In this document: positions 21,097 to 32,591 of the stretch, in pieces
Layout: every line of letters begins with the position of its first letter
How positions within the stretch are numbered: position 1 is the stretch's first letter
Notes under the pieces: model-generated
Databases searched by the model: none
Told to the model about the DNA's origin: nothing
The model's input: the letters and a program-made list of their open reading frames with translations, nothing else
Assembly: GCA_039519185.1 (NCBI GenBank)
Contig: CM076846.1
Coordinates: 154,242,406-154,306,405, forward strand
Reading direction: 5' to 3'
DNA: 64,000 nucleotides
Source: Astragalus membranaceus
Taxonomy: Eukaryota; Streptophyta; Magnoliopsida; Fabales; Fabaceae
Translations under genes and position numbers: made by a program

Positions 21097-22078
21097 TGAG
21101 TGTATTTGAATTGAAATATCTTTATCCTCAAATTGTTATTACCCTATCATTGATGAACGAGGCAATTTAAACTTCTGTAATTACTCACATCAGTAATCAC
21201 ACTTTTTGGTAAACGTGTTGAAATACAAACTAACTTAAACAAAAATTGCAAATCGATCTAAACCAAACAAAAAACAGCAACACAAAAAAAAGTTGATTTG
21301 AATGTGTCTTTTTTGCTATTTTCACTAACCCTCGACAGAGACACGCCGTCGAGCAGAGAGGGGGTTATGGGGGATTTGTCTTTTTCAATAACCCCCTGAT
21401 GTGCAAACTTTATGTGGTTGCTCCCCCATCGTCGATTTTGGCACTCATCCGTCCACCTTTTAAGTCACCATGACTCTGCTACTATTTGACTACTTTGTTT
21501 CGTGCAAATCTTGTGCACCCATGTGTCTTAATCTTGGTGCTGCATTCACAGTGTTTAATAAAAAGCCCCATCAGAACTTTGTTTTCTACAACATTTTGTT
21601 TTGTGCAGTGTGACACTTCTTTGTGATTGTAGAGATTTACATGGCTAGCAAATGTTGCAACGTCCTCTTCATTATCAACCAACTTCTGAACAAGAGGAAA
21701 AAAATGGTTAATCCCGAAACCAACAATAATCAAATTGTGCTTGTAAAAGTAAAATAAATGATTCATAATTGGATTGGAAAAAAGATTGTGGATTCTCATT
21801 TTTTGGTTGCCTGTGCATGTGCGAGAAAACTGCTGATAGTTTGGTTGTCGGTGTGATTGGCTTGAATTGTTCTCATGTTTTCTAAACAATCTATGTGTTG
21901 TTCCATAGTGCTTTTGTAGTCCTTTCTCTTAGAGATCACTAGAATATGAGTGAGAAATGTTCCAACTCAACTCTTTTAGAATGTCTGTACTGTTTCTATT
22001 ATCTATCGAATGAAATTGTTTAATACAAAAAAATTAAGATTGTTTTGCGCAAAAAAAAACTAAAAGATCTATTTTTTT
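21097..22078. other. Intergenic, no gene recognised
   Basis: There is a minus-strand open frame of 135 codons (21482-21889) but no family signature, coding bias or promoter, so I do not call it a gene. Nothing else is identified. Confidence 0.4.
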
Positions 22079-22273
22079 GGGGTGTTTTTAGGGTGAAAGA
22101 GCAAATTAAATCTTTCACCGGTGAAACACTAAAATTGACTGTTGGATGTAGTATAAAAATTCATTAATGGTCGAGATTTAATATTGGTTGATTCAATCTT
22201 AACCATTCATAGCATTTTAAAAAATATTCAACGGTCAATTTTAGTGTTTCACCGGTGAGAGATTTGATTTGCA
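22079..22273. repeat. MITE copy 1, right end truncated
   Basis: It shares about 190 bp with the complete copy at 22609-22823, including the inverted pair CACTAAAATTGAC and GTCAATTTTAGTG. Its right terminal repeat is lost beside the SINE insertion. Confidence 0.7.
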
Positions 22274-22436
22274 ACTAATACTTGTTTTTTTTGGTAAACC
22301 CGGGTATCCACCGCACGGACAGCAGTGACTAATCCCTCGCTCATTATAGGTGCCTCGAGGGGCAGGACAGCTGGCCCAGAGTTTTAACGCTGCTCCGTAA
22401 CCAAGGCGGGGATCGAACCCCCGACTAATACTTGTT
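22274..22436 (-). mobile_element. SINE, 5'-truncated, with 13-bp target duplication
   Basis: Body 22287-22423. The minus strand starts near a box B-like GGGTTCGATCCCC and ends GGGTTTACC plus an A run. Perfect duplications ACTAATACTTGTT flank it at 22274-22286 and 22424-22436. The A tail and variable-length duplication indicate LINE-mediated retroposition. Box A is missing, so it is 5'-truncated. The GGGTTTACC end resembles the plant Au-type SINE. Confidence 0.8.
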
Positions 22437-22606
22437 GATAACATTGTTAAATTTTTAATGCTTTTGTCTATTTATTGTTCCACTATAGTGATTTCTTTTT
22501 GACAACAAAAAAACCTATAATGATTTCTTATTCTTCAATAAATAATTAAAGATATAATTTAAAAAATAATTAATATCAATTTAAATTTTAAAAGTGACAT
22601 ATAAAA

Positions 22607-22825
22607 TAGGGTGCTTCTAGAGTTAAAGAGCAACTTAAATCTTTCATCGGTGAAACACTAAAATTGACCGTTGGATGTAGTATAAAAATTCATCAATGGT
22701 GGAGATTTAATATTGGTTGATTCAATCTTAACCATTCATAGCATTTTAAACAATATTCAACGGTCAATTTTAGTATTTCATCGGTGAGAGATTTGATTTT
22801 GTCTTCTCACCCTAAAAGCACCCTA
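22607..22825. mobile_element. Complete TA-flanked MITE (copy 2)
   Basis: Body 22609-22823 starts GGGTGCTTCTAG and ends with the inverted CTAAAAGCACCC. Both sides carry TA, consistent with a Tc1/mariner-like (Stowaway-type) duplication. Inverted halves extend about 70 bp, including a CACTAAAATTGACCGTTG segment. No coding capacity. Confidence 0.7.
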
Positions 22826-24049
22826 TAAATAGTAACAAAACTTTTCTTAAAAAGTAGACACTTAAAAAGGAATTGAAAAGTACTTTTGAGGCGATGGCTT
22901 TTGCTTTGTGTTGGTGGCTTAATTGCCATGTGCAATGGCAGACCTAAATCTATTCAATGGGTCATTTATACATTTTAAAAAAATAAATTTTGTATTTTTA
23001 ATCTATAAAAAATATTTTGACTTTCTGAAATTTTATTTTTGCACTTAAATTCTTAATTTTGGACTACACTGCAAAATAAATTTTGTATTTACCTCCTATA
23101 GAAATTGTTCACCTATTTTTTAATAACGATAGAAATCTTTCACTTTAATCCTTAATTGAGAGAGTAATTTTGTAGACAATAATAAGAGAATGATTATGAT
23201 TAATATATATTTTTAATTTTAAGACTATAATAAAAAAATGTAAATGATTTGAAGAATTCGCTTAAGCTCTCCAAAACACGCCAAAAAAATCCTCCTCCAA
23301 TACATTTGTTGAATTCCTCCAAAGTTTGGAAGATTTGGTTTTATAAAAAAAATAAACCCCCCATTAAAGTTTGTGGTATATTAAAGTTTTATTTATTAGT
23401 AATTTATTCATTTATTTAAATATATTAACATTTTATTTTTATTACATTTTTAGTGAGATGTAATTTTAGAAAAAATTTGACCCTCCTAAGTCCTAACAGC
23501 AGATTCTGAATCCGCCACTGGCCACGTGCACAACTTAAAAAACGAAATTCATATTCGTTGCTAACAGTTATAAGTCGTAAGCTTAATAATGTATCAAAAC
23601 CACTTAAAAAAATCAAAATCATGTACGAGTTGTTTTATAAAATAATACTTATTTTGACATTTTATAAAATAATAACTAAAAATGAATGTTAATAAAAAAA
23701 TTAATGAGAAAACATCGACAGTTTATCATAACCCATATTATTAAATTTAAACCTTTTCAAACAAATCTTTTAAAATAATTACCAAAAAAAAAACAAATCT
23801 TTTAAAATAAAACGAGATTCTTTTCAGACCAATAATTTCAATGAGATTTTTTTTTATAAATAAGATTTTAGGGGAGGGGATGATGCTCGAATTCAAAATA
23901 GGAAAAACCTTCGGACTCTTCGAGCACTTATGCAAAGAAATGCATTTATCTTAGCATTTTTTTAGCAAAAGAAAGGCTTATGGAGTCTCGTTAAAACCTT
24001 CTGATGCAAACCCTCCGTAGTGAAAAAAACATCAAGAAGAAAAAAAAGT
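22826..24049. other. Intergenic, no gene recognised
   Basis: AT-rich, with frequent oligo-A runs and no supportable ORF. Some stretches look like decayed element sequence, but I cannot name a family. Confidence 0.35.
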
Positions 24050-25930
24050 AATTCTCCTACAATTTATTGATAAAAACGAAAAAGATACAAAAGACATGGG
24101 GACTAGGCCAAAACCAATTAACAAAACAACATTACATCCAAAAGGAAAAAAAATAACAATTCTATTAAAAGGAATCTAGTCCAAAGAAAGATAAAGTTGG
24201 CATGCAAAAACATCACTATAATGACTCTCATCCGAACCAAGACGTCGGCACCAAAGTCACTAACAATCACTTACAGCACACAAAAAACAAAAGGCCAGAA
24301 GGAGACTGAAACCATCGAACAGGAAATCAGCAAAACCTATAACTAGGCAAACCTAACTTCTTTCTGGAGAAATCCTCAGCAATGAAGCTGGGAGGATATC
24401 CAACCAGACAAAACCACTTGTGTTAGCACCATGCCCAGTAAGCTTATCAACACATGTGTTGTCTTCTCTATAAATGTGAGTGCAAACAAAGTTCATTTGT
24501 CTCGTCAAATATAAGCAGTTATTCCATCTATTTTTAAGCTTCCGAGGAACAAATTTTCAATTCTTGAAGGCGGAAACCACTTATTAAGAATCTCACTCCA
24601 ACCACAAATACTTCCAACTTTTATCAAAATCAATCTCTATAGCCAACATAGCCTCAATAATTTCAGCATGAAGAGCATAACTGTTGCCAATAGAGGCTGA
24701 AAAGCAACCAAAAATAGCAGCGCTTCTGTCTCTAAATATAGCACCACATGGTAGGTCTCGGACAACCCTTAGCAGCGCCATCAGTATTACATTTAATCAT
24801 GTAGGGCATAGGGGAGATCTAATTAACCTCTTTGATGTTTGCAGAACTTCTATAATTACCAATAATAGTGAAGGTCTTGATAATCTTAAACTCGGCAACA
24901 AAGGAGGACATTGATGATTTAAAAGCATTCCCAGCTAAAGAAACATTTGAAAGGATTAAATTGATAACCGAGTTTAAAGAAATCACATAATTATTAAATC
25001 AAACTTGATTCCTGCAATACCAAATTGCACATAAAATATTAACAATAGAAGCAGAGACAATATCTTGCAACTGAGGGCTCCAACCATGAGAAGTCAAGGC
25101 TAAAATATTCTGAAAAGAAGCGGTATCAATATGGATACTCAGGATACCTCCAAGCCAAATCCAAATCTGTTAGGCGAAAGGGTGTGTGAGGAAGAGATGT
25201 TGAGAAGTCTCAAGCATTTCCACATAAGCTACAAATAGAAACAATAGTGCATCCTCTAAGCCAAAGTTGATCGTCGGTTGGCATCTTATTATGAAGAGTC
25301 CTCCACAGAATAAATGATTTAGAAAGCGTATAAAAGGCTTCCAAATAGTCTTGGTCCAAGGAACCATCTGCCTTAGAGGGTTATATGGAAAAGAAAAGAC
25401 TCCTTAAGAGTCAAGTCCCCCAAAACAGAGTGATTCCACATCAACTCAGTCCAAACCAAAGGCTCGTAGAGTGAAGTTGGGGGAAGTGAGAAATAAGGCT
25501 CGCAGGGATGGACCATTTAACGTTGACTATAAAATCACTTAGCTTCGCTTTAAAATCCTTTTGAAGACTAGAATGTATACCAATAATATCCACAGTAGGT
25601 CTACAAAGCTAAGTATCTGTTCAAAAATTTATGCTGACACCATTTCCCAATTTTCCAAGTCGAATGCTTAATAATATCAGAAAGATGAGATTTAAACCCA
25701 AGCCAGATTGAAGAAGAAACATGATAATTCACCGGCTTATTATTCTTAAAGACTCTAGCTTTCAAAAAAAAAAAACCCAATACAGATTAGTAGAAATGAA
25801 ATTCCACCCATACCAGCATTATTAATAGCTTTGATAGACCACACACTCAAACTGCTGAAAAGGCTTGCACACCTTACTCCAGGCCACAATAACAATTTTT
25901 CTAGTGGACTAGTGGGGACCAACTCCTTGG
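24050..25930 (-). pseudogene. LINE 3' part: zf-RVT, RNase H and 3' end
   Basis: Minus-strand frames, broken by many stops and shifts, reproduce the C-terminal half of a plant L1-type LINE ORF2. In order there are an INFWTDTWL-like segment (about 25640) and the zinc-binding RT-associated domain (around 25170-25370, VPWTKTIWKPFI...SQHLFLTHPFA). The RNase H domain follows (around 24600-24781, CGAIFRDRSAAIFGCF), then the NRWNNCLYLTRQMNF segment. The 3' UTR ends TTTTTATCAATAAATTG near 24055. The endonuclease and RT domains are absent here, so this is a 5'-truncated, heavily decayed copy. Confidence 0.75.
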
Positions 25931-26264
25931 AGTTATTTTAATGAGATTGCTTACGCGCGACTCTTAAAAGTAATGCCTTATGAACAAATTTTGGATGTAT
26001 CTTTATTTAGTAAAATAGAGTCATTTATCTGCGGTTTTGGTGATTAGTGGTGGAAGAGTGATGATCTAAATCGTGGAGTGTAAAAACAATTTACTATTTT
26101 GATTATTGGTTATTGTTGAAAATTTTATTTTCTAATATCTTTACTTGATTCAGAGAAGTCAAAGAAACTAAATTATTTAACTCCAAATTTATTTAAAAGC
26201 AAATCTTCAATTTTGTATTTAAGGTTACACTCCATCTCCTATTAAGTCTTTAAAGTATATTGAA
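25931..26264. other. Intergenic, no gene recognised
   Basis: Nothing supportable. Confidence 0.3.
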
Positions 26265-26394
26265 ATACTCCCTCCGTTATAGAATATAAGCAAAAGTTGG
26301 TTAACAAAAATTGATGTATCTAGTTCAAAATTTGGACCAGATACATCAACTTTTGTTGACCAATCTTTACTTATATTCTGTAACGGATGGAGTA
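26265..26394. mobile_element. Stowaway MITE 1
   Basis: Body 26267-26392 begins CTCCCTCCGTTATAGAATAT and ends with an imperfect inverted copy (ATATTCTGTAACGGATGGAG), flanked by TA on both sides. The two halves form one long hairpin through TGATGTATCT. Confidence 0.85.
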
Positions 26395-26476
26395 TTAAAT
26401 AGTCTCTAAAATTTGTGACGTCCTTAAGAACCAACGAATACACCAGCAAAAGCCGCTATTGCCACTGTAACAAATC

Positions 26477-27580
26477 TACACTATATCTACACTATATTTA
26501 TACAACTTAACCACTAATGAAAATACATATAGAGTCATTTGGAAACATTGACACATGTCTTATTTGAAGATATTTTGGTAATTCCACTCAAACTCTTCAC
26601 TTTGACCAAAATACTATATAATATTCCCTCCTTTTTTCTTTTCACTTCTCTTACACTCTCTTTCTTCCTTTTTTTTATCTTTCTTCTTACAGTCTTTCCT
26701 CATTTTCACTTTTCTCTTACACTCTCTTTCTTCCTTTTTTCCTTTTACTTTACTTTTACTTTTCCATAAACAATTCTTCTCTTTCTCTTATCACTTCACT
26801 TTAGCTTTTTTTAACTAAATTTCTAAATTTATACAAACACCACTCTATTAAAATTACCAATAAAAATGTAAATGGGTCACAGTAAAAAAACAACAACAAA
26901 AAACTATCACTTTTTTGGAAAAAGTTATCACCTTAAAATTTTAATTTTTCTCTACAAAATCTGTTTACACTCTTATTGATAATCGACTATATATCTTTTA
27001 CTATCTATTATAATCAACTAATCTACACTATCTACACTATATTTATCTACACTGTATTTATACAAATTAACCACTAATGAAAATACATATAGAGTCATTT
27101 GGAAACATCGACACATGTCTTATTTGAGAATATTTTGGTAATTCCACTCAAACTTTTCACTTTGACCAAAATACTATATAATATTCCCTCCTTTTTTCTT
27201 TTCACTTCTCTTACAGTATCTTTCTTCCTTTTTTTTATCTTTCTTCTTACACCCTCTTTCCTCATTTTCACTTTTCTTTTACACTCTCTTTCTTCATTTT
27301 TTCTTTTTACTTTACTTTTACTTTTCCATAAACAATTCTTCTCTTTCTCTTATCACTTCACTTTAGCTTTTTTAACTAAATTTTTAAATTTATACAAACA
27401 CCACTCTATTAAAATTACCTATAAAAATGTAAACGAGTCACAGTAAAAAACAACAAAAAAAAACTATCACTTTTTTGGAAAAAGTTATCACCTTAAAATT
27501 TTATTTTTTCACTCCGAAATCTGTTTACACTCTTATTGATAATCTACTATCTATCTTTTACTATTTATTATAATCAACTA
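26477..27580. repeat. Direct duplication of about 545 bp
   Basis: Two adjacent copies (about 26477-27022 and 27023-27580) share CACTAATGAAAATACATATA near the start, a CT-rich middle and AACTAATC near the end. They differ by scattered substitutions. A third partial copy of the end occurs near 27790-27860. The TCTACACTATATTTATAC start resembles the 5' end of the Helitron at 4498, but no Helitron 3' hairpin is found downstream. The open frames inside are low-complexity. Confidence 0.8.
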
Positions 27581-27599
27581 ATCAACTAAAATAATCAAT

Positions 27600-28060
27600 T
27601 AAAACTACGAGATAACTGCAATGATATATAAAAAAACACGGGATAATTGCACTGATATATAAAAAAACATGAGATTAATATTTGTCATTGATAACTAGAA
27701 TTTTTGAAGACTACTATAAACCTACTATCTAAAAAACAATAAGATTTAATGACTATTTAAACTATTGATTAATATCTAAAACAAACATTTCTTATTGATA
27801 ATCTACTATCTATCTTTTACTATCTACTATAATATACTAATCAACTCAAATAATCAATTGAAACTATGAGATAACTGCACTGATACATAAAAAAACACGA
27901 GATAACTGTACTGATATATAAAAAAATACGGGGATAACTGCAATGATATATATAATAACACGGGATAGCTGCACTAATATATAAAAAAACACAGGATAAC
28001 AACACTGATATATAAGAAAAGACTACACTGATATATAAAAAAATACGAGATACATGCACA
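27600..28060. repeat. Degenerate 30-35 bp tandem repeat, GATAACTGCACTGATATATA
   Basis: About nine degenerate copies of a unit with CGGGATAACTGCA and GATATATAAAAAAACAC occur in two clusters. The clusters are separated by a copy of the end of the preceding 545-bp duplication. Confidence 0.75.
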
Positions 28061-29193
28061 TATTATTTTTAAATGATACCTTTACATTTTTAGATTTTAA
28101 TATTTATCAATTTTTTATTTGAATTATGAATTTGACCTAGGAGCAAGGAGGGAGAGGATCCAAATGACCTCTTTTACATAAAAAGCCTTTAGAATTATGA
28201 ATTCTAATTGTATGGAAGAAGACATACGACCAAATTTATGCATCCCTAAAAAGTTAACACTAGCCGTGACACTATTTTAGCTGCCCGTGAAGATGTCTTT
28301 CACACAAATTAAGGAAAGGATGTCAAATGTCAATAAAAGAAAGAAAGATGTAATTTTTTCAAATTAATTTTATGAAGCATCGACGTATTCACAGTTATCA
28401 TAAATGCAAAAGGGAGAATAATGACTTGACATTGATGCAAACAGATGATATTAACTAGATGGTACAACGAGAAAAGAGTAATTTATTATTACATTAAAAA
28501 CTGGAAATTGACATTCATTTTTGACCAATATTTTTTACAAATTTGACACTCATTGTGGGACGAAAAAAGTAGCACAAAATGGAAAAACAAGAGGAACTAA
28601 GTTTTACGTACGCACAATTTATATTGATTTACCATACATTGTGCGTAGAACAAGTCTAAATAACTGTATAGCCAACAAATAACAAATAGATTTTTTGCAC
28701 GTAAGAGTTTACACATAGGCATAACAAATAGATTAAATGATCAATGTAAGAATAATTTTAAATGAGGTTTTAATATGAATTCTCAATAAATATAAGTTTG
28801 GTTGAGAACTCCTAAATATCGCCATGTGTATTTCATGACTCTTGAAGACAAAGTATGTTGAGAATGTTAATGGAACCAAAATTAAGCTCAGAAAAGTGTT
28901 TATGTACAAAACCACTTCTAGAACCCAAAGCTTGAAGTCGAAGTTCAAAAAACCTGCAGTCTCACAACATCCAAATTAATAGCATAAAACAACAAAATAG
29001 TTACAAATGTGATAAAATCAAAATGACCACAATACCCATGCCTTTAGATCTGCAACGTTGACACCCAAATTATTGGTTGAATATGTAATAGATCGAAATT
29101 GATCTGTCAATCTAATTTATATTGATCTGCAACGTTGACTTTCCAAAACATCACTCATCAAGTATTCTTGAATGGGACTGTTTTGGAAGGAAC
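28061..29193. other. Intergenic, no gene recognised
   Basis: No ORF, promoter or repeat could be supported. Confidence 0.4.
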
Positions 29194-29486
29194 TACTCCC
29201 TCCGTCCCATATTATATGTCGTTTTGGGTTAATTCACACATATTAAGAAAAGTAGTTAATTTTGTATGGGAAAGAGAAATTGTGAGTTAATTTACCAAGT
29301 TAACATTATTAATGATGACATTGAGAAGATAAATTAGTAGAGTTATGAAAGAGATGTTATTAAATAATAAATGGTGTAGTAGGAAAGAAATATTAATGTT
29401 TTATTAGAATTCAAAATGGTCGTGTATTATGGGACAAATTTTTTTAGCTAAAAGGTCGTATAATATAATTTAGGACGGAAGTAGTA
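29194..29486. mobile_element. Stowaway MITE 2
   Basis: Body 29196-29484 starts CTCCCTCCGTCCCATATTAT and ends GGACGGAAGTAG, flanked by TA. It is longer than MITE 1 and largely non-palindromic in its centre. Confidence 0.8.
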
Positions 29487-30473
29487 CACAGGAGCATCCC
29501 CAGTCCATACAGCAATCGAGTATAATACACCAGATCCAGAACCAGATGTGCCGCACACTCTGCTAGTCGACGCTAGTTAACACCTATCCAATTATTATTA
29601 ATTATTAAAATGCAACAATTGAGTTGATGGATGAACAAACAGTAGTTCTCTTAAATTAAATATCTATATATGTCTGCTTTGTAAGGATGATGATTGTCCT
29701 TTCTCTCGGCACATGTCCTGCGGGATTCTTAAGCGCCTAAATAGGCTAATAATACTACTATATCAACTATAAAGTACTAGTATGAATGAAATAAACAATA
29801 CTGTAGTACTACACTAATTAAAATAATCTGCTACCCAGCTGGCCAGAATCGACCAGCGTCTTCTTCTGTTTTTAACTCAACCATTCCAAGAATGTACATT
29901 ATTTTTGCTGGGGCCGGCCTAGTTAGTTAGAGCTCGGAAGGAACCAAATAAAAGTAACTTTAACGGGAATAACATTCAAATTCCCAAACCTTAACGTCAA
30001 CGTGGTGATCAATGAATTTAGCAGCCACTGGCTCACCTTCTTTTTTATGAATCTAAAGATTCTAAACATTTTATCAACTTACTTTTTAGAAACATGGAAT
30101 TTAATTATATGGTTGATTCAAGTAAATCCGTGATTTGAGATGGATTAAAGATGTTAGTTAGTTAGTAGTATTTGAATGAGACGAAGGCGGCTATATATAT
30201 AGTCAATAATAATAGTTCAACCGTGTCCCTATCGAAGCCAACCAATTTTACTACTATTATTATTATTATTATTATTCAAAGAATAATAATTAAACTTTGC
30301 TTCTGTTAAAGATATATACTGTATGTTTGAAAAGTTTCTTAAGACAAGTGGCTGGCTAGCTCGTGAGTAGTGACCACCCACAACTTTGTGGCTCATTATA
30401 TACCCCCTCATATTTTCCCACATCTTTACAACAGCAACAATCTCTTCATTTTCTTTTCTCCCTCTGTAGCAAA
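29487..30473 (+). promoter_or_regulatory. Upstream region, TATA box and leader of the peroxidase gene
   Basis: TATATA at 30397-30402 lies 72 bp upstream of the ATG, placing transcription start near 30430. An (ATT)n microsatellite lies at 30255-30276. A second TATATATATA run at about 30193 is too far upstream to be the core promoter. No other cis element is claimed. Confidence 0.5.
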
Positions 30474-32470
30474 ATGGGTGTTCTTAATCTCATGCTTGTG
30501 TCCTCACTCTCATTAACATTAATGCTGTGTCTTTATCCCAGTTCTGCACAGCTTAGTCCAAACTTCTATGCTAGTACATGCCCCAATGTTCAAACCATTG
30601 TTAGAAGTGCTGTTCAAAAGAAATTTCAACAAACTTTTGTTACTGTTCCTGCCACACTTCGTCTCTTCTTTCACGATTGTTTTGTTCAGGTAATCATTTA
30701 TTCTAATATACTATTATTTCTTTATAGTCCAATAATATTATTTTAATTTTGTTGTTGATTAGTTATTATTATAATTATTGTTACAGGGTTGTGATGCCTC
30801 AGTTTTAGTGGCATCAAGTGGAAATAACAAAGCAGAGAAAGATCATTCTGATAATCTTTCATTGGCGGGTGATGGATTTGATACAGTGATTAAAGCAAAA
30901 GCAGCACTGGATGCTGTTCCACAGTGCAGAAACAAAGTCTCTTGTGCTGATATTCTTGCTTTGGCTACCCGTGATGTTGTTGTACTGGTTTGTATTCTTC
31001 TTTCAACAACACTTTTTTTATGATGACTCGTCGGTCTAATCTATGTTTGAAATTATTTATTAGAAAATGAGTAATTAATCAATTAATAAATGTACAGGCT
31101 GGTGGGCCATCGTATACGGTTGAATTGGGAAGATTTGATGGGCTAGTTTCAAGAGCTTCAGATGTAAATGGGAGGCTTCCTCAGCCATCATTTAATTTGA
31201 ATCAGCTCAATTCCCTCTTTGCAGCAAATGGACTCACTCAAACTGACATGATTGCCCTCTCAGGTAATGCGTGTGCCATTATTTTAAATGGATGTTTCAT
31301 TAACATATAGATCTTCTTATTAGCTGCTAAAATCTAGAGTCTAGAAATTCTTAAACATATTAACTCTATTAAAATGGATGACTAAGAAAGAGAGAGACTC
31401 ATTTTGATAAAGGAGCAGTTAAGATTCTTTCCATTACGTTTTGGGTAGACAGACAAACGCATCATACAAATAAATATAATTATCTTAGCTCTAGAGTTTG
31501 TTTACTTTAGTATAGTATTGGAATTCTGTCTTGTGTTGATACTTTCGTTAACTACCTTAATTATTTTACATGAAATGTTAAATTAATTAAATGGTGTCAC
31601 AATCTTGTTTGGTTTTACGTCTTTTTCACTTAACCTCCCAAAAGAATATTTCAATGATGTCACGGCTCATCATTGAATGTAAGTATTTTTTACAATAATA
31701 ATAATTCTCAAATTGAATTTTAATATTAATTAATCCACAATCAAAGAAAATAAATTTAACATTATTATATCATTAAAAAAATATTTAAACGTTTATAGTA
31801 GTGATTGTCAACAAACTGTAAAAATTACCTAAATAGTTAATCAAGATTAGGTTTTCTAGATACTACTATTATTGAATATCAGTATGAAATTTTGTATTTT
31901 GTTCTCTTGTGAATTTTTTAATTAAAACAACACAAGCTTGAATTGTCTAATAATGTGAAGAAGTCTGAAGAAAACGAAAACACGTGGTGAGTAATGTGAA
32001 GTCTGAAGAAAACAGTACATAATGTTCCCTATAGGAACGTGCTAATTGTCATTTTGCAATTTACAGGAGCACACACTCTTGGATTCTCTCACTGCGACAG
32101 GTTCTCCAATAGAATATTCAACTTCAACAACCAAAGTCCAGTGGACCCTACACTTAACAAGCAATATGCAGCTCAGTTACAACAAATGTGTCCTAGAAAT
32201 GTAGATCCACAAATAGCCATCAACATGGACCCAACAACCCCGCGAAAATTCGACAATGTTTATTACCAAAACCTTCAACAAGGGAAAGGTTTATTTACCT
32301 CGGATCAAATCCTCTTCACGGATACAAGGTCAAAGGCTACTGTTAATTCCTTTGCTTCTAATACCAATACCTTCAATGCCAACTTTGTCGCTGCAATGAC
32401 CAAATTGGGTCGCGTTGGAGTCAAGACTGCAAGAAATGGAAAGATTCGTACTGATTGTTCCGTGCTATAA
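30474..32470 (+). CDS. Class III (secretory) peroxidase, PRX51/PRX73-like
   Basis: There are four exons: 30474-30689, 30787-30987, 31098-31263 and 32067-32470. All introns have GT..AG ends, joining in frame to 328 residues. The enzyme uses H2O2 to oxidise phenolics and is expected in the cell wall. Residues 1-25 form a signal peptide ending SSA before QLSPNFY. The distal haem pocket is LRLFFHDCF (Arg63, His67). The proximal His197 sits in SGAHTLGFSHC. The eight conserved mature cysteines are present (36, 69, 74, 119, 125, 204, 236, 325). The intron positions are those of the ancestral three-intron class III gene. The NLSLAGDGFDTVIKAK segment points to the PRX51/73 group. No defects were seen, and the gene appears functional. 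Confidence 0.95.
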
Positions 32471-32585
32471 GATGATAACACGACACAAAGTCGGAAACAA
32501 AACAGTGCATGTCTGTCTATACGGAGAAACGCAAAAGTTACGTTTTTACAGGAGGCGGAATTCGTGACAAGATTTATTTGTTGTT

Positions 32586-32591
32586 AATAAA
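32586..32591 (+). terminator. Poly(A) signal of the peroxidase gene
   Basis: AATAAA lies 115 bp after the stop codon, in a T/A-rich 3' region. Confidence 0.5.

Noticed and set aside
21482..21889. 135-codon minus-strand open frame
   Set aside because: No family resemblance, promoter or coding pattern; His/Asn/Lys-rich composition fits chance translation of AT-rich DNA.
22400..22423. Possible tRNA gene because of a good T-arm (GGTTCGATCCCC)
   Set aside because: No acceptor, D or anticodon arms; it ends in an A tail with a target duplication, so it is a SINE.
26539..27446. Two similar Phe/Leu-rich frames
   Set aside because: They arise from CT-rich sequence inside a duplicated non-coding module.
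27600..28060. CRISPR-like regular repeats
   Set aside because: Eukaryotic DNA; the units are degenerate tandem repeats without unique spacers or cas genes.
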